From an uncultured Aquimarina sp. (GTDB lineage: Bacteria; Bacteroidota; Bacteroidia; Flavobacteriales; Flavobacteriaceae), in contig CANMTP010000018.1 of NCBI GenBank assembly GCA_947500845.1, positions 1-64,000 of the forward strand: a stretch of DNA of 64,000 bases, written 5' to 3'. Below are positions 8,537 through 19,878 of this stretch, piece by piece. Positions within the stretch are counted from its first letter, which is position 1. Each line of letters starts with the position of its first letter. The notes beneath the pieces were generated by a model. The model was not told where the DNA came from and made no database searches. It was given only the letters and a program-made list of their open reading frames with translations. A program made the position numbers and the translations under genes.

Positions 8537-8544
8537 CAAAGCTA
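8537..8544 (-). promoter_or_regulatory. Possible -7 box (TAGCTTTG) of the adhesin operon
   Basis: The minus strand has TAGCTTTG, matching TAnnTTTG, 76 bp before the ATG. The usual -33 position falls inside the palindrome at 8553-8581, so that palindrome may be an operator. No TTTG is seen there, which would fit a promoter that needs an activator. Confidence 0.4.
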
Positions 8545-8552
8545 AAAACTCA

Positions 8553-8581
8553 AATAAATTACGGTTTAACCGTAATTTATT
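8553..8581. promoter_or_regulatory. 29-bp perfect palindrome, probable operator of the adhesin operon
   Basis: The sequence is symmetrical around T8567, with 14 pairs and core TTACGGTTTAACCGTAA. It overlaps the -33 position of the suggested adhesin promoter. A dimeric regulator binding site or a cruciform is more likely than a terminator, because there is no gene ending here. Confidence 0.55.
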
Positions 8582-9006
8582 ATCACAAAACTAAGCAATT
8601 CAAATCAATTATTTTCAGTAAAATCAAAAAAAACGTTACTTTTCATCGATTAAATGCGTATTTTAAACGACAAAATACGCTCTCGCTAAAGTTACTTTAT
8701 TATGTAATAAATGATTGTTATCTACTTATACTAATCATTAAAACACCTGAAAACTCTATATCTAAGGCATTCCCGTCAAATCATTTTTCAAATCTCCTTT
8801 AACAAGACTAATATTCTCATTATCAGATTTCAGTGGTTCGGTAAATTTAAAAAAAATCAGGTATGTGTTGCGGTTTTCCGCAAAAAATATAGAACAAATT
8901 TTGTCTGTTAGTTTAAAACAAGTCAACTTTATGTTCTCAAAACGATAAAAAAACCAACGCTTTTTAGCAAAACCAAATCATGTCTTTCATTGTGTATTTT
9001 ATGTAC

Positions 9007-9014
9007 TATATTTG
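9007..9014 (+). promoter_or_regulatory. -7 box (TATATTTG) of prfC
   Basis: TATATTTG is a perfect match to TAnnTTTG and lies 22 bp before the prfC ATG. A TTTC at 8985-8988 is a possible weak -33 element at an 18-bp spacing. Confidence 0.55.
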
Positions 9015-9036
9015 CATCTTGATTAGAGAATAGCGG

Positions 9037-10623
9037 ATGAAATTTACAGAAGAAATAGGCAGAAGAAGAACCTTTGGTATCATTTCTCACCCAGATGCAG
9101 GAAAAACGACTTTGACCGAAAAACTATTGTTATTTGGAGGTGCCATACAGGAGGCTGGAGCTGTAAAATCTAATAAAATAAAGAAAGGTGCTACCAGTGA
9201 CTTTATGGAGATCGAACGCCAACGTGGTATTTCGGTAGCCACGTCTGTTTTAGCCTTCGAGTATAAAGACATAAAAGTAAATATACTTGATACCCCTGGT
9301 CACAAGGATTTTGCTGAAGATACGTTCAGAACTTTGACAGCTGTCGATAGCGTAATTGTAGTTATTGATGTTGCAAAGGGTGTTGAGGAACAGACCGAGA
9401 AACTTGTATCGGTTTGTAGAATGAGGAATATCCCGATGATTGTATTTATCAATAAATTGGATCGAGAAGGTAAAGACGCCTTTGAATTACTAGATGAAGT
9501 GGAACAAAAATTAGGACTAACCGTTACGCCTCTTAGTTTTCCCATAGGAATGGGATATGATTTTAAAGGAATTTATAATATTTGGGAAAAAAATATTAAT
9601 CTTTTTAGCGGAAGTAGTAGAAAGAATATTGAAGAAACGATCGAAATTTTAGATTTATCATCTGAGGATCTTAATAAAACCATTGGAGATGATGCTGCCG
9701 AAACGCTTCGTGAAGAGTTAGAGCTAGTAGAAGGCATATATCCCAAGTTTGATAAAAAGGCTTATCAAATAGGTGAATTACAGCCCGTGTTTTTTGGCTC
9801 CGCTTTGAATAATTTTGGTGTAAGGGAATTATTAGATTGCTTTATTACTATTGCTCCCCCACCACGACCCAAGGAAAGTAATGTTCGTCTTGTAAAACCC
9901 GAAGAAAAGGATTTTACGGGGTTCGTTTTTAAGATTCATGCCAATATGGATCCTAAGCACAGAGATCGACTAGCGTTTATAAAAATTGTTTCGGGAACCT
10001 TTGAAAGAAATGTTCCTTATTTACATACGCGACATAATAAAAAACTTAAATTTTCTAGTCCCAATGCCTTTTTTGCCGAAAAGAAAGAAATCGTAGATAT
10101 ATCTTACCCGGGAGACATTGTAGGCTTGCACGATACCGGTAATTTCAAAATAGGTGACACCCTTACCAAAGGAGAAGTACTTCATTATAAAGGCATACCG
10201 AGTTTTTCTCCAGAACACTTCAGATACATTAATAATGCTGATCCTATGAAATCTAAGCAATTAGCCAAGGGTATTGATCAATTAATGGATGAAGGAGTTG
10301 CACAGTTATTTACACTAGAACTCAATGGAAGGAAAGTTATTGGAACCGTAGGAGCCCTTCAATATGAAGTTATTCAATACCGATTAGAACATGAATACGG
10401 TGCTAAATGTACTTATGAAAATTTAAATGTACACAAAGCATGTTGGGTAGAACCTGAAGATGAGAATAATGAAGAATTTAAAGATTTTAAGCGGGTAAAA
10501 AGTAAGTTTCTTGCCAAAGATAAACGAGGACAATTAGTATTTCTAGCGGATTCTTCATTTAGTTTACAAATGACACAGCAAAAATATCCTTCGATCAAAT
10601 TTCATTATACTTCTGAATTTTAG
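9037..10623 (+). CDS. prfC: Peptide chain release factor 3
   Basis: RF3 is a translational GTPase that removes RF1/RF2 from the ribosome after peptide release. The 528-aa length is typical. The G-domain motifs are SHPDAGKTTLTE (residues 17-28), DTPGHKDF and NKLD, and the C-terminal part has the RF3-specific domain with LEHEYGAKC. The ATG follows a good -7 box by 22 bp. It is the only plus-strand gene before 39 kb and ends at a shared bidirectional terminator. Confidence 0.97.
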   Translation: MKFTEEIGRRRTFGIISHPDAGKTTLTEKLLLFGGAIQEAGAVKSNKIKKGATSDFMEIERQRGISVATSVLAFEYKDIKVNILDTPGHKDFAEDTFRTLTAVDSVIVVIDVAKGVEEQTEKLVSVCRMRNIPMIVFINKLDREGKDAFELLDEVEQKLGLTVTPLSFPIGMGYDFKGIYNIWEKNINLFSGSSRKNIEETIEILDLSSEDLNKTIGDDAAETLREELELVEGIYPKFDKKAYQIGELQPVFFGSALNNFGVRELLDCFITIAPPPRPKESNVRLVKPEEKDFTGFVFKIHANMDPKHRDRLAFIKIVSGTFERNVPYLHTRHNKKLKFSSPNAFFAEKKEIVDISYPGDIVGLHDTGNFKIGDTLTKGEVLHYKGIPSFSPEHFRYINNADPMKSKQLAKGIDQLMDEGVAQLFTLELNGRKVIGTVGALQYEVIQYRLEHEYGAKCTYENLNVHKACWVEPEDENNEEFKDFKRVKSKFLAKDKRGQLVFLADSSFSLQMTQQKYPSIKFHYTSEF

Positions 10624-10663
10624 TGTATAATTTAGAAGGGTATAGTCATAATAGGGCAAAAAA

Positions 10664-10693
10664 GAGGACTAAAATTGGTTAATTTTAGTCCTC
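10664..10693. terminator. Bidirectional terminator between prfC and the DUF3467 gene
   Basis: A perfect 13-bp stem (GAGGACTAAAATT/AATTTTAGTCCTC) with a 4-base loop is flanked by A-rich and T-rich tracts on both sides. It lies between convergent stop codons and can end both transcripts. Confidence 0.9.
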
Positions 10694-10728
10694 TTTTTAA
10701 ATTCCTCTTAGTACACAAGAAATATACA

Positions 10729-11043
10729 TTAAGCCTCACCTGTTGGTCCAAAATTCATAGGAATCGGCGGTTGCTCATAATCTTTAATCTCGCCATGCGC
10801 AGCTTCAAATCTGCTTACATTATCATTAAGAGCCTTCAGCAATCTTTTAGCGTGTTGCGGAGTCAAAATGATTCTACTCTTCACCTTACTTTTTGGCCTA
10901 CCTGGCATAATATTAACGAAATCTACTACAAATTCTGAAACCGAATGATTTATAATCGCAAGATTACTATAGATTCCATCCGCAACTGCTTCATCGAGCT
11001 CAATATTGATCTGATTTTGCTTTTGATTTTTATTCTCTGCCAT
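10729..11043 (-). CDS. DUF3467 family protein
   Basis: The 104-aa soluble protein matches the DUF3467 pattern: an N-terminal charged stretch, IYSNLAIINHSVSEFVVDFVNIMPG, and a C-terminal LTPQHAKRLLKALNDNV helix. Homologues commonly follow rpoC in Bacteroidota, as here (69 bp downstream). A hairpin terminator between rpoC and this gene means that it is either read through at low level or has its own promoter. The molecular function is not known to me. Confidence 0.9.
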   Translation of the reverse strand: MAENKNQKQNQINIELDEAVADGIYSNLAIINHSVSEFVVDFVNIMPGRPKSKVKSRIILTPQHAKRLLKALNDNVSRFEAAHGEIKDYEQPPIPMNFGPTGEA

Positions 11044-11081
11044 CTTATTTCTTTTGATTTAGCATTGCATATAAAAAAGAA

Positions 11082-11104
11082 AGCCTGCCTAAAAAAGGCA
11101 GGCT
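11082..11104 (-). terminator. Terminator after rpoC
   Basis: The 9-bp arms AGCCTGCCT and AGGCAGGCT enclose an A5 loop. The minus-strand transcript continues with TTCTTTTTTAT. It lies 7 bp after the rpoC stop codon and ends the secE-rpoC transcript, at least partly. Confidence 0.85.
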
Positions 11105-11111
11105 ATTACAA

Positions 11112-14100
11112 TTAATTATAATTTACTTCTTGTCGTTGCTCCATCCTATCTTCAAATTCTTCTTTAGAACCTACGATAATGCTTTCATAATCTCTCATTC
11201 CTGTACCCGCTGGAATTCTATGTCCAACAATTACATTTTCTTTAAGACCTTCAAGCGTATCCACCTTACCGCTTACAGCAGCTTCGTTTAATACTTTTGT
11301 AGTTTCCTGGAAAGATGCAGCAGAAATAAATGACTTAGTTTGTAACGAAGCTCTTGTAATACCTTGAAGTATTGGAGTCGCTGTTGCCGGAGAAGCATCT
11401 CTAGCCGTTACTAAGTTTTTATCATCTCTACGCAAAACAGAATTTTCATCTCTTAGATCACGAGGAGAAACTATCTGTCCTGGTTTAAGATTTTCACTGT
11501 CACCGGCATCTTCAACTACTTTCATTCCAAAAATTGCATCATTTTCTTCAATAAAATCTGATTTATGCACTAATTGATTCTCTAAGAAAATAGTATCTCC
11601 AGGGTCTTGGATTCTTACTTTACGCATCATTTGTCGTACTACAACTTCAAAATGCTTATCATTAATTTTCACACCTTGTAGCCTATAAACTTCTTGTACC
11701 TCGTTAACAAGATATTGTTGTACTGCAGATGGGCCTTTAATTTTAAGAATATCCTCGGGAGTTATAGAACCATCAGATAATGGCATACCTGCACGCACAT
11801 AATCATTTTCCTGAACAAGGATCTGATTAGAAAGCTTAACTAAGTACTTTTTAATTTCTCCGATTCTTGACTCAACAATGATCTCACGGTTACCCCGTTT
11901 GATTTTACCAAAAGACACCACACCATCAATTTCACTTACTACAGCAGGGTTTGAAGGATTACGAGCTTCAAATAACTCTGTAACTCGTGGTAGACCTCCT
12001 GTAATATCACCAGCTTTAGCTGACTTACGAGGAATTTTTACTAAAACTTTACCTACCCCAATCTTATCATTATCATCCACCATTAAGTGTGCTCCTACAG
12101 GAAGGTTATAAGAGCGAAGTACTTCGTCTCCTTTACCCATAACTAGAAGCGTAGGTATTTTTTTCTTATCACGAGATTCAGAAATTACTTTCTCCTGGAA
12201 ACCTGTTTGTTCATCGATCTCCACCTGGTATGTAATTCCTTGCTCTATATTTTCATATTTTACTTTACCAGCAAATTCTGAAATAATAACTCCATTATAA
12301 GGATCCCATTGACAAATAACCTGATCTTCTTTTAATTTATCTCCGTCTTTAATAAATAACTGAGACCCATATGGTATTAAATTAGTACTTAAAACAATTT
12401 TGGTTTTAGGATCTATAACTTTAATCTCTGAAGTTCTAGAAATCACAACATCGATTTCATTTCCTTCAGAATCTTCTCCCTTAACTGTTTTAAGTTCTTC
12501 TATTTCAGCTTTACCTGCAAACTTAGATCTCAACTGATTTTCTTCAGAAATGTTACCTGCAATACCCCCCACGTGGAATGTACGTAGTGTAAGCTGCGTA
12601 CCTGGTTCTCCAATCGATTGAGCGGCAACTACTCCAACGGCTTCACCACGTTGTACTGTTTTACCAGTAGCAAGGTTACGACCATAACATTTCACACAGA
12701 TACCTTTTTTAGCCTCACAAGTAAGTGCAGAACGTACTTCTACAGATTCTATAGGAGAATTCTCAATAATTTTGGCCACAACATCGTCTATTTCTACTCC
12801 TGCTTCAGCTAATACTTCTTGAGTTAAAGGATTAATCACATCTTGTAGTGAAGTTCTACCTACAATTCTAGCAGCAAGTCCTTCTATGATTTCTTCATTC
12901 TTTTTTAACGGAGAAACTTCAACTCCACGCAATGTACCACAGTCTTCTATGTTAACAATAACATCCTGTGCTACATCAACTAAACGTCGGGTTAGGTATC
13001 CAGCATCTGCCGTTTTAAGTGCTGTATCTGCAAGACCTTTACGCGCACCGTGGGTAGAAATAAAGTATTCAAGAATTGAAAGTCCTTCTTTGAAGTTAGA
13101 AAGAATTGGATTCTCGATGATCTCACCACCCGCAGAACTTGCTTTTTTAGGCTTAGCCATTAATCCACGCATCCCCGTTAACTGGCGAATCTGTTCTTTA
13201 GAACCCCTCGCACCAGAATCAAGCATCATATATACCGAATTAAATCCTTGTTGGTCTTCTCTAATACGTTTCATTGACAATTCTGTCAATTCTGCATTGG
13301 TAGAAGTCCAAATATCAATAACCTGGTTATAACGTTCATTATTGGTAATAAGACCCATATTATAATTAGCTACGATATTATCAACTTGTGAGTTGGCATC
13401 GGCAATCATGGTATGTTTCTCTTTAGGAATAATAATATCACCCAAACTGAATGATAGACCCCCTTTAAATGCGAAATTATACCCTAAAGTCTTGATTTCA
13501 TCTAAGAATTCTGCAGTTTCAGGAACGCTAGTTACTTTAAGAATTCCGCCAATAATATCTCTAAGTGATTTCTTGGTCAATACCTCATTAATATAACCTG
13601 CCTGCTCCGGAACTTTTTCATTAAATAGAACTCTACCCGTGGTAGTTTCTATAATCTGGTTTGCCAGTTCTCCTTCTTCATTAAAATCTTTTGTACGAAC
13701 TTTAATATTAGCATTTATATCAAGCCTCTTCTCATTATATGCAATGATAACCTCCTCTGGAGAGTAAAAGGTTAAATCTTCACCTTTAATCTCTAATTCT
13801 GGAGTAGACCTTCTAGACTTAGTCATATAATATAAACCAAGGACCATATCCTGAGAAGGTACTGTGACCGGAGAACCATTTGCAGGGTTTAGAATATTAT
13901 GTGATGCAAGCATCAATAACTGTGCTTCTAAAATTGCTTCTGGTCCTAATGGCAAATGTACAGCCATTTGATCTCCATCAAAATCGGCATTAAATGCAGT
14001 ACAAACCAATGGATGTAGTTGTATTGCCTTACCTTCAATAAGTTTAGGTTGGAATGCCTGTATACCTAAGCGGTGAAGTGTTGGAGCACGATTAAGCAGT

Positions 14101-15413
14101 ACCGGATGTCCTTTAAGAACATTCTCTAAGATATCCCAAACAACAGGCTCTTTTCTGTCTATAATCTTCTTGGCAGACTTTACTGTTTTTACAATACCAC
14201 GTTCTATTAGTTTCCTGATAACAAATGGTTTGTATAGCTCTGCTGCCATATTTTTTGGAAGACCACACTCGAATAATTTCAATTCTGGTCCAACTACGAT
14301 TACCGAACGAGCAGAATAATCAACACGTTTTCCAAGTAAGTTTTGACGGAAGCGTCCTTGCTTACCTTTTAAAGAATCAGATAATGATTTTAAGGGTCTG
14401 TTCGAATCTGTTTTAACGGCAGACGCTTTACGGGTGTTATCAAATAGAGAATCAACAGATTCTTGAAGCATACGCTTTTCGTTACGAAGAATTACTTCAG
14501 GAGCTTTAATTTCCATCAAACGCTTCAAACGGTTGTTACGTATAATCACACGACGATATAAATCATTCAAATCTGATGTTGCGAAACGACCTCCATCAAG
14601 TGGTACTAATGGACGTAATTCTGGTGGAATTACTGGTACTACTTTCAGGATCATCCACTCTGGACGATTTTCTCGATTTTTATTTGCATCACGTAACGAC
14701 TCAACAACCTGAAGTCTTTTTAATGCTTCTGTCTTACGTTGCTTAGATGTTTCATTATTTGCTTTATGTCTCAACTCATAAGATAGCGCATCAAGATCGA
14801 TTCTTCTTAAAATCTCGATCAAACATTCTGCACCCATTTTAGCGATGAATTTATTTGGATCATTATCATCCAGATATAAATTCTCTTGGGGAAGACTATC
14901 TAAAATGTTTAAATATTCTTCTTCGGTAAGGAAATCCATCTTTTGTACTGGCTCACCTTCTTCATTTTTGGCAATACCAGGCTGAATTACTACGTAACGT
15001 TCGTAGTAAATAATCATATCTAATTTCTTAGAAGGAAGTCCTAATAAATATCCTATTTTGTTTGGTAACGATCGGAAATACCAGATATGAGCCACAGGAA
15101 CCACAAGATTAATGTGACCTACACGATCCCTACGTACTTTCTTTTCAGTTACTTCTACACCACATCGATCACAAACAATACCTTTGTATCGAATTCTCTT
15201 ATATTTACCACAAGCACATTCGAAGTCCTTAACGGGGCCAAAAATACGCTCACAGAACAAACCATCACGCTCAGGTTTGTGGGTACGATAATTGATAGTT
15301 TCAGGCTTAAGTACTTCTCCGTTAGAAACCGCCAAAATTGATTCTGGAGAAGCCAAACCAATAGAGATCTTGTTAAATCTCTTTACTGTATTCTTATCAT
15401 TATTTCTTGCCAT
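11112..15413 (-). CDS. rpoC: DNA-directed RNA polymerase subunit beta'
   Basis: This is the largest catalytic subunit of RNA polymerase (1433 aa). The N-terminal zinc site is Cys66, Cys68, Cys81 and Cys84. The active-site magnesium motif [12 protein letters not shown] is near residue 475. A second zinc site lies near residues 880-900 ([13 protein letters not shown]). The trigger-loop region contains [16 protein letters not shown]. The gene follows rpoB after a 76-bp spacer that holds an unusual repeated hairpin. Nothing suggests damage or rifamycin-type changes. Confidence 0.99.
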   Translation of the reverse strand: MARNNDKNTVKRFNKISIGLASPESILAVSNGEVLKPETINYRTHKPERDGLFCERIFGPVKDFECACGKYKRIRYKGIVCDRCGVEVTEKKVRRDRVGHINLVVPVAHIWYFRSLPNKIGYLLGLPSKKLDMIIYYERYVVIQPGIAKNEEGEPVQKMDFLTEEEYLNILDSLPQENLYLDDNDPNKFIAKMGAECLIEILRRIDLDALSYELRHKANNETSKQRKTEALKRLQVVESLRDANKNRENRPEWMILKVVPVIPPELRPLVPLDGGRFATSDLNDLYRRVIIRNNRLKRLMEIKAPEVILRNEKRMLQESVDSLFDNTRKASAVKTDSNRPLKSLSDSLKGKQGRFRQNLLGKRVDYSARSVIVVGPELKLFECGLPKNMAAELYKPFVIRKLIERGIVKTVKSAKKIIDRKEPVVWDILENVLKGHPVLLNRAPTLHRLGIQAFQPKLIEGKAIQLHPLVCTAFNADFDGDQMAVHLPLGPEAILEAQLLMLASHNILNPANGSPVTVPSQDMVLGLYYMTKSRRSTPELEIKGEDLTFYSPEEVIIAYNEKRLDINANIKVRTKDFNEEGELANQIIETTTGRVLFNEKVPEQAGYINEVLTKKSLRDIIGGILKVTSVPETAEFLDEIKTLGYNFAFKGGLSFSLGDIIIPKEKHTMIADANSQVDNIVANYNMGLITNNERYNQVIDIWTSTNAELTELSMKRIREDQQGFNSVYMMLDSGARGSKEQIRQLTGMRGLMAKPKKASSAGGEIIENPILSNFKEGLSILEYFISTHGARKGLADTALKTADAGYLTRRLVDVAQDVIVNIEDCGTLRGVEVSPLKKNEEIIEGLAARIVGRTSLQDVINPLTQEVLAEAGVEIDDVVAKIIENSPIESVEVRSALTCEAKKGICVKCYGRNLATGKTVQRGEAVGVVAAQSIGEPGTQLTLRTFHVGGIAGNISEENQLRSKFAGKAEIEELKTVKGEDSEGNEIDVVISRTSEIKVIDPKTKIVLSTNLIPYGSQLFIKDGDKLKEDQVICQWDPYNGVIISEFAGKVKYENIEQGITYQVEIDEQTGFQEKVISESRDKKKIPTLLVMGKGDEVLRSYNLPVGAHLMVDDNDKIGVGKVLVKIPRKSAKAGDITGGLPRVTELFEARNPSNPAVVSEIDGVVSFGKIKRGNREIIVESRIGEIKKYLVKLSNQILVQENDYVRAGMPLSDGSITPEDILKIKGPSAVQQYLVNEVQEVYRLQGVKINDKHFEVVVRQMMRKVRIQDPGDTIFLENQLVHKSDFIEENDAIFGMKVVEDAGDSENLKPGQIVSPRDLRDENSVLRRDDKNLVTARDASPATATPILQGITRASLQTKSFISAASFQETTKVLNEAAVSGKVDTLEGLKENVIVGHRIPAGTGMRDYESIIVGSKEEFEDRMEQRQEVNYN

Positions 15414-15435
15414 TTTTTTCTAGTATTCAGTATTA

Positions 15436-15475
15436 AGTATGCAGTATGCAGCTTTGAAGCTGCGCACTGCCTACT
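15436..15475. repeat. Interrupted inverted repeat in the rpoB-rpoC spacer
   Basis: The arms consist of repeated blocks, AGT-GCAGT-GCAGCT against AGCTGC-ACTGC-ACT, separated by two-base mismatches. The left flank also repeats AGTATTCAGTATTAAGTATG. It is probably a dispersed REP-like element. As RNA it would form a hairpin between the rpoB stop and the rpoC start. Confidence 0.7.
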
Positions 15476-15489
15476 GCTAACTATTTTTT

Positions 15490-18400
15490 TTATTCTTCTA
15501 ATCTGATATCCAGACCAAGACCTTTCAATTCGTGCATTAGTACGTTAAAAGATTCTGGTAATCCAGGTTCTGGCATCGGCTCGCCCTTAACAATACTTTC
15601 GTATGTTTTCGCTCTTCCTATAACATCATCAGATTTTACGGTCAATATCTCACGTAAGGTACTTGATGCTCCATAAGCTTCTAGTGCCCATACCTCCATC
15701 TCTCCAAAACGTTGACCTCCAAATTGTGCTTTACCACCAAGTGGCTGCTGAGTAATCAACGAATATGGACCAATAGAACGTGCATGCATCTTATCATCTA
15801 CCATGTGACCTAACTTAAGCATATAAATCACACCTACAGTTGCTGCCTGATCAAAACGATCTCCTGTACCACCATCATATAGATATGTGTGACCAAATCT
15901 TGGAATTCCTGCTTCATCAGTCAATTCATTGATTTGATCCAGAGATGCACCATCGAAAATAGGAGTAGCAAATTTTCTACCTAATTTCTGTCCGGCCCAT
16001 CCTAAAACTGTCTCATAAATCTGACCAATATTCATACGAGAAGGTACCCCAAGAGGATTTAATACGATATCTACTGGTGTTCCGTCTTCTAAGAATGGCA
16101 TATCTTCTTCTCTTACGATACGCGCAACAATACCTTTGTTACCATGGCGTCCTGCCATTTTATCTCCCACTTTAAGCTTACGTTTCTTAGCAATGTAAAC
16201 TTTAGCAAGCTTTATAATTCCAGAAGGTAGCTCATCTCCGACAGAGATTGTAAATTTCTCTCTTCGAAGATTTCCTTGTAAATCATTTTCTTTGATCTTA
16301 TAATTATGGATAAGATCTGCTACCATTCTATTCAGATCATCATCTGTAGTCCAGGTACCTTTGGTAAGGTGAGCATAATCATCAACACTATTCAGCATTT
16401 TCTGAGTATACTTTTTACCTTTTGGAAGCACTTCTTCTCCAAGATCATTCATAACTCCTTGAGAAGTTTTACCACCAACAATAGCAAATAACTTATCTAC
16501 TAATTCAGATTTTAATAATTCGAATTTAGTATCGTATGATCTTTCTAAGTTTTCGATATCCTCTTTGTCCTGAGAACGTTTTCTCTTATCCTTAATCGCA
16601 CGAGCAAATAGTTTCTTATCAATTACTACTCCATGTAATGAAGGTGAGGCTTTTAATGAAGCATCCTTCACATCACCTGCTTTATCTCCAAAGATCGCTC
16701 TTAATAATTTCTCTTCAGGAGTTGGGTCACTTTCCCCTTTTGGAGTAATCTTACCGATAAGAATATCTCCAGGCTTAATTTCTGCACCCACTCTGATCAT
16801 CCCATTTTCATCAAGATCTTTAGTAGCCTCTTCAGAAACGTTAGGAATATCGTTGGTTAGCTCTTCGTTACCTAATTTTGTATCTCTAACTTCAAGAGAA
16901 TATTCATCGATATGAATAGAAGTAAAGATATCATCTCTTACTACTTTTTCAGAAATTACGATCGCATCCTCAAAATTATACCCTTTCCAAGGCATAAAGG
17001 CTACTTTCATATTTCTACCTAGAGCCAACTCGCCGTTTTCAGTAGCATATCCCTGACACAAAACCTGGCCTTTTGCAACCTTATCACCAACTCTTACAAT
17101 AGGTTTCAAGTTGATACTAGTACCTTGGTTTGTTTTACGGAATTTTATTAAATCATAAGTTTTCGAATCACCATCAAAACTCACCATTCTTTGCTCGTCT
17201 GTTCTATCATATTTGATGGTAATTTTTTGAGCATCTACATACTCTACAACTCCAGCTCCTTCTGCGTTAATCAACACTCTTGAATCTGAAGCTACCTGGC
17301 GTTCTAATCCAGTACCAACGATTGGAGCATCTACTCGCAACAATGGGACTGCCTGACGCATCATATTAGATCCCATCAAAGCACGGTTTGCATCATCATG
17401 CTCTAAGAAAGGAATCAATGATGCCGAAATAGAAGCAATCTGGTTAGGTGCAACATCCGCATAATTTACATTAACTGGTTCAATCACCGGAAAGTCACCT
17501 TCCATACGAGCAATTACCTTTTCAGAATCGATGGCTCCATCTTCTTTTAAAGGAATATTAGCCTGAGCAATAAGCTTTTCCTCTTCCTCTTCAGCACTTA
17601 AATAGGTATATCCGCTAAGATCAACTTTCCCATCCTCAACTTTACGATAAGGAGTTTCAAGGAACCCCATAGAATTTACTTTTGCAAATACAGAAAGTGA
17701 AGAAATAAGACCAATATTTGGCCCTTCAGGAGTTTCAATAGGACATAAACGACCGTAATGTGTATAGTGTACGTCTCGCACCTCAAATCCTGCACGCTCA
17801 CGAGATAAACCACCAGGTCCTAATGCTGATAGTCTTCGTTTATGAGTAATCTCTGCCAATGGATTGGTTTGATCCATAAACTGAGATAGCTGATTTGTAC
17901 CAAAGAATGAATTAATTACTGATGATAAAGTTTTTGCATTGATCAAATCGATCGGTGTAAAAACTTCATTATCCCTAACATTCATTCTTTCACGAATGGT
18001 ACGAGCCATACGCGCCAAACCAACACCAAACTGCTGTGACAACTGTTCTCCTACCGTTCTAACTCGACGGTTAGAAAGGTGATCGATATCATCTATCTCT
18101 GCCTTAGAGTTGATCAGCTCAATTAAATATTTAATGATCGTGATGATATCTTCTTTGGTAAGCACCTGCTTATCCATAGCAATATCAAGACCTAATTTTT
18201 TATTCATCCTGTAACGACCAACTTCACCAAGATTATAACGTTGATCAGAAAAGAATAACTTATCAATAATACCTCTTGCAGTTTCCTCATCAGGCGGTTC
18301 TGCATTACGTAATTGACGATATATATGTTCTACCGCTTCTTTTTCAGAGTTGGTAGGATCTTTTTGCAATGTGTTATGGATAATCGCATAGTCTCCCTTT

Positions 18401-19299
18401 TGATTATCCTCTTTATGAAGCAATATAGTTTTTGCTCCAGACTCTATAATCTCTTCAAGATGATCTTTATCAAGAATAGTATCACGATCCAAAACGATTT
18501 CATTACGCTCGATAGACACTACTTCTCCTGTATCCTCATCTACGAAATCTTCGTGCCACGTATTCAAAACACGGGCAGCTAATTTGCGCCCCAATACTTT
18601 CTTTAATCCTGATTTAGAAACTTTTATTTCTTCTGCAAGATCAAAAATCTCTAAAATATCCTTATCACGCTCAAAACCAATGGCACGAAAAAGTGTTGTA
18701 ACCGGTAATTTTTTCTTTCTATCGATATAAGCATACATTACACTATTGATATCGGTAGCAAATTCTATCCATGATCCTTTAAAAGGAATTACTCTGGCAG
18801 AATATAATTTAGTTCCATTTGCATGGAAAGATTGTCCAAAGAATACCCCTGGTGAACGATGTAGCTGAGATACAACGACACGTTCTGCCCCATTGATACA
18901 AAATGTACCACTAGGAGTCATGTAAGGAATTGTTCCTAAATACACATCCTGAACAATAGTCTCAAAATCTTCGTGCTCCGGATCTGTACAGAATAGTTTA
19001 AGACGTGCTTTTAAAGGCACACTATAAGTAAGACCTCTTTCTATACACTCTTGAAGGTCATATCTAGGAGGGTCAACAAAATAATCTAAAAATTCTAGTA
19101 CAAATTGATTACGAGTATCCGTAATCGGGAAGTTTTCCATGAAGGTATTATATAAACCTTCGTTTCCTCTTTCTTCAGACTTTGTTTCTAATTGAAAGAA
19201 ATCCTGAAAGGACTTGATCTGTATATCCAGAAAATCAGGATAATCAGGTCTATTCTTTACGGAAGAGAAATTCAATCTTTCAGTTTGCGTTGCTAACAT
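15490..19299 (-). CDS. rpoB: DNA-directed RNA polymerase subunit beta
   Basis: The second-largest RNA polymerase subunit has 1269 aa from the chosen start. The rifampicin-binding region ([33 protein letters not shown] region) is present and looks wild-type, as do the GRHGNKG and C-terminal [11 protein letters not shown] motifs. An in-frame TTG one codon upstream is possible, but the ATG at 19299 is preferred. It lies 132 bp after rplL, behind a long hairpin that may attenuate transcription. Cotranscribed with rpoC. Confidence 0.99.
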   Translation of the reverse strand: MLATQTERLNFSSVKNRPDYPDFLDIQIKSFQDFFQLETKSEERGNEGLYNTFMENFPITDTRNQFVLEFLDYFVDPPRYDLQECIERGLTYSVPLKARLKLFCTDPEHEDFETIVQDVYLGTIPYMTPSGTFCINGAERVVVSQLHRSPGVFFGQSFHANGTKLYSARVIPFKGSWIEFATDINSVMYAYIDRKKKLPVTTLFRAIGFERDKDILEIFDLAEEIKVSKSGLKKVLGRKLAARVLNTWHEDFVDEDTGEVVSIERNEIVLDRDTILDKDHLEEIIESGAKTILLHKEDNQKGDYAIIHNTLQKDPTNSEKEAVEHIYRQLRNAEPPDEETARGIIDKLFFSDQRYNLGEVGRYRMNKKLGLDIAMDKQVLTKEDIITIIKYLIELINSKAEIDDIDHLSNRRVRTVGEQLSQQFGVGLARMARTIRERMNVRDNEVFTPIDLINAKTLSSVINSFFGTNQLSQFMDQTNPLAEITHKRRLSALGPGGLSRERAGFEVRDVHYTHYGRLCPIETPEGPNIGLISSLSVFAKVNSMGFLETPYRKVEDGKVDLSGYTYLSAEEEEEKLIAQANIPLKEDGAIDSEKVIARMEGDFPVIEPVNVNYADVAPNQIASISASLIPFLEHDDANRALMGSNMMRQAVPLLRVDAPIVGTGLERQVASDSRVLINAEGAGVVEYVDAQKITIKYDRTDEQRMVSFDGDSKTYDLIKFRKTNQGTSINLKPIVRVGDKVAKGQVLCQGYATENGELALGRNMKVAFMPWKGYNFEDAIVISEKVVRDDIFTSIHIDEYSLEVRDTKLGNEELTNDIPNVSEEATKDLDENGMIRVGAEIKPGDILIGKITPKGESDPTPEEKLLRAIFGDKAGDVKDASLKASPSLHGVVIDKKLFARAIKDKRKRSQDKEDIENLERSYDTKFELLKSELVDKLFAIVGGKTSQGVMNDLGEEVLPKGKKYTQKMLNSVDDYAHLTKGTWTTDDDLNRMVADLIHNYKIKENDLQGNLRREKFTISVGDELPSGIIKLAKVYIAKKRKLKVGDKMAGRHGNKGIVARIVREEDMPFLEDGTPVDIVLNPLGVPSRMNIGQIYETVLGWAGQKLGRKFATPIFDGASLDQINELTDEAGIPRFGHTYLYDGGTGDRFDQAATVGVIYMLKLGHMVDDKMHARSIGPYSLITQQPLGGKAQFGGQRFGEMEVWALEAYGASSTLREILTVKSDDVIGRAKTYESIVKGEPMPEPGLPESFNVLMHELKGLGLDIRLEE

Positions 19300-19372
19300 C
19301 AATGGACGGAATTAAATTAAAATTTTAAAAAGGGTCGCATATTCTAATACTTAGTATTTATATACGCAAAAT

Positions 19373-19409
19373 GGTTTAGACCTCAGAGAGTGCTCTCTGG
19401 GTCTAAACC
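19373..19409 (-). promoter_or_regulatory. Long hairpin between rplL and rpoB, possible attenuator
   Basis: The outer 10-bp arms GGTTTAGACC and GGTCTAAACC and an inner 6-bp stem (CAGAGA/TCTCTG) are separated by one bulged T. Only a short run (ATTTTGCG) follows on the minus strand, so it would be a weak or partial terminator. A partial terminator here is a classic device in bacteria for making more L7/L12 than RNA polymerase. Confidence 0.65.
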
Positions 19410-19431
19410 TATGTGTTAATCTATGGTAAGC

Positions 19432-19809
19432 TTACTTAAGCTCAACCTCTGCTCCAGCCTCTTCTAATTGAGCTTTAAGAGCTTCTGCTTCATCCTTAGC
19501 TATACCTTCTTTAATAGCCTTAGGAGCACCATCAACTAATTCTTTAGCATCTTTAAGACCAAGACCAGTTAATTCTTTAACAAGTTTTACAACTGCTAAT
19601 TTAGAACCACCTGCAGCCTTAAGGATTACGTCGAATTCTGATTTTTCTTCAGCAGCTTCACCACCACCAGCAGCACCTCCACCAGCAACAGCTACAGCAG
19701 CAGCAGCAGGCTCGATACCATATTCTTCTTTTAATATATCAGCTAACTCATTAACTTCTTTTACTGTTAAGTTAACTAATTGTTCTGCGAAATCTTTTAA
19801 ATCTGCCAT
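19432..19809 (-). CDS. rplL: 50S ribosomal protein bL12 (L7/L12)
   Basis: This 125-aa stalk protein recruits translational GTPases. It has an N-terminal dimerisation helix, an Ala/Gly-rich hinge at about residues 36-52, and a conserved C-terminal domain with [19 protein letters not shown]. It follows rplJ by 69 bp and precedes a hairpin and rpoB. Several L12 copies are needed per ribosome, which fits the downstream attenuator. Confidence 0.98.
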   Translation of the reverse strand: MADLKDFAEQLVNLTVKEVNELADILKEEYGIEPAAAAVAVAGGGAAGGGEAAEEKSEFDVILKAAGGSKLAVVKLVKELTGLGLKDAKELVDGAPKAIKEGIAKDEAEALKAQLEEAGAEVELK

Positions 19810-19878
19810 TTTCTATCGTTTTAATAAAATTTTTTAAATAAAATATAATTTGTTAAAAAGTGCGTACACTACTATTAA

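Larger units (their letters stand above)
8462..9036. other. 575-bp intergenic region with a cluster of inverted repeats
   Basis: This region separates the divergent adhesin and prfC genes. Besides the two perfect repeats listed separately, it has GCGTATTTT/AAAATACGC at 8656-8680 (7-bp spacer) and AATGATT/AATCATT at 8710-8739. The 110-codon plus-strand ORF at 8470-8802 runs through these repeats. Its low-complexity Lys/Leu/Phe composition looks accidental, and I do not call it a gene. The right end carries the prfC promoter. Confidence 0.6.

Noticed and set aside
8470..8802. 110-codon plus-strand ORF between adhesin and prfC
   Set aside because: It runs through four inverted repeats, has no promoter or family resemblance, and its Lys/Phe/Leu/Ile composition is that of translated AT-rich DNA.
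16300..16500. Many ORFs of 60-150 codons antisense to rpoB, rpoC, tuf and other long genes
   Set aside because: They lie fully inside strongly conserved genes on the other strand and show no family features.
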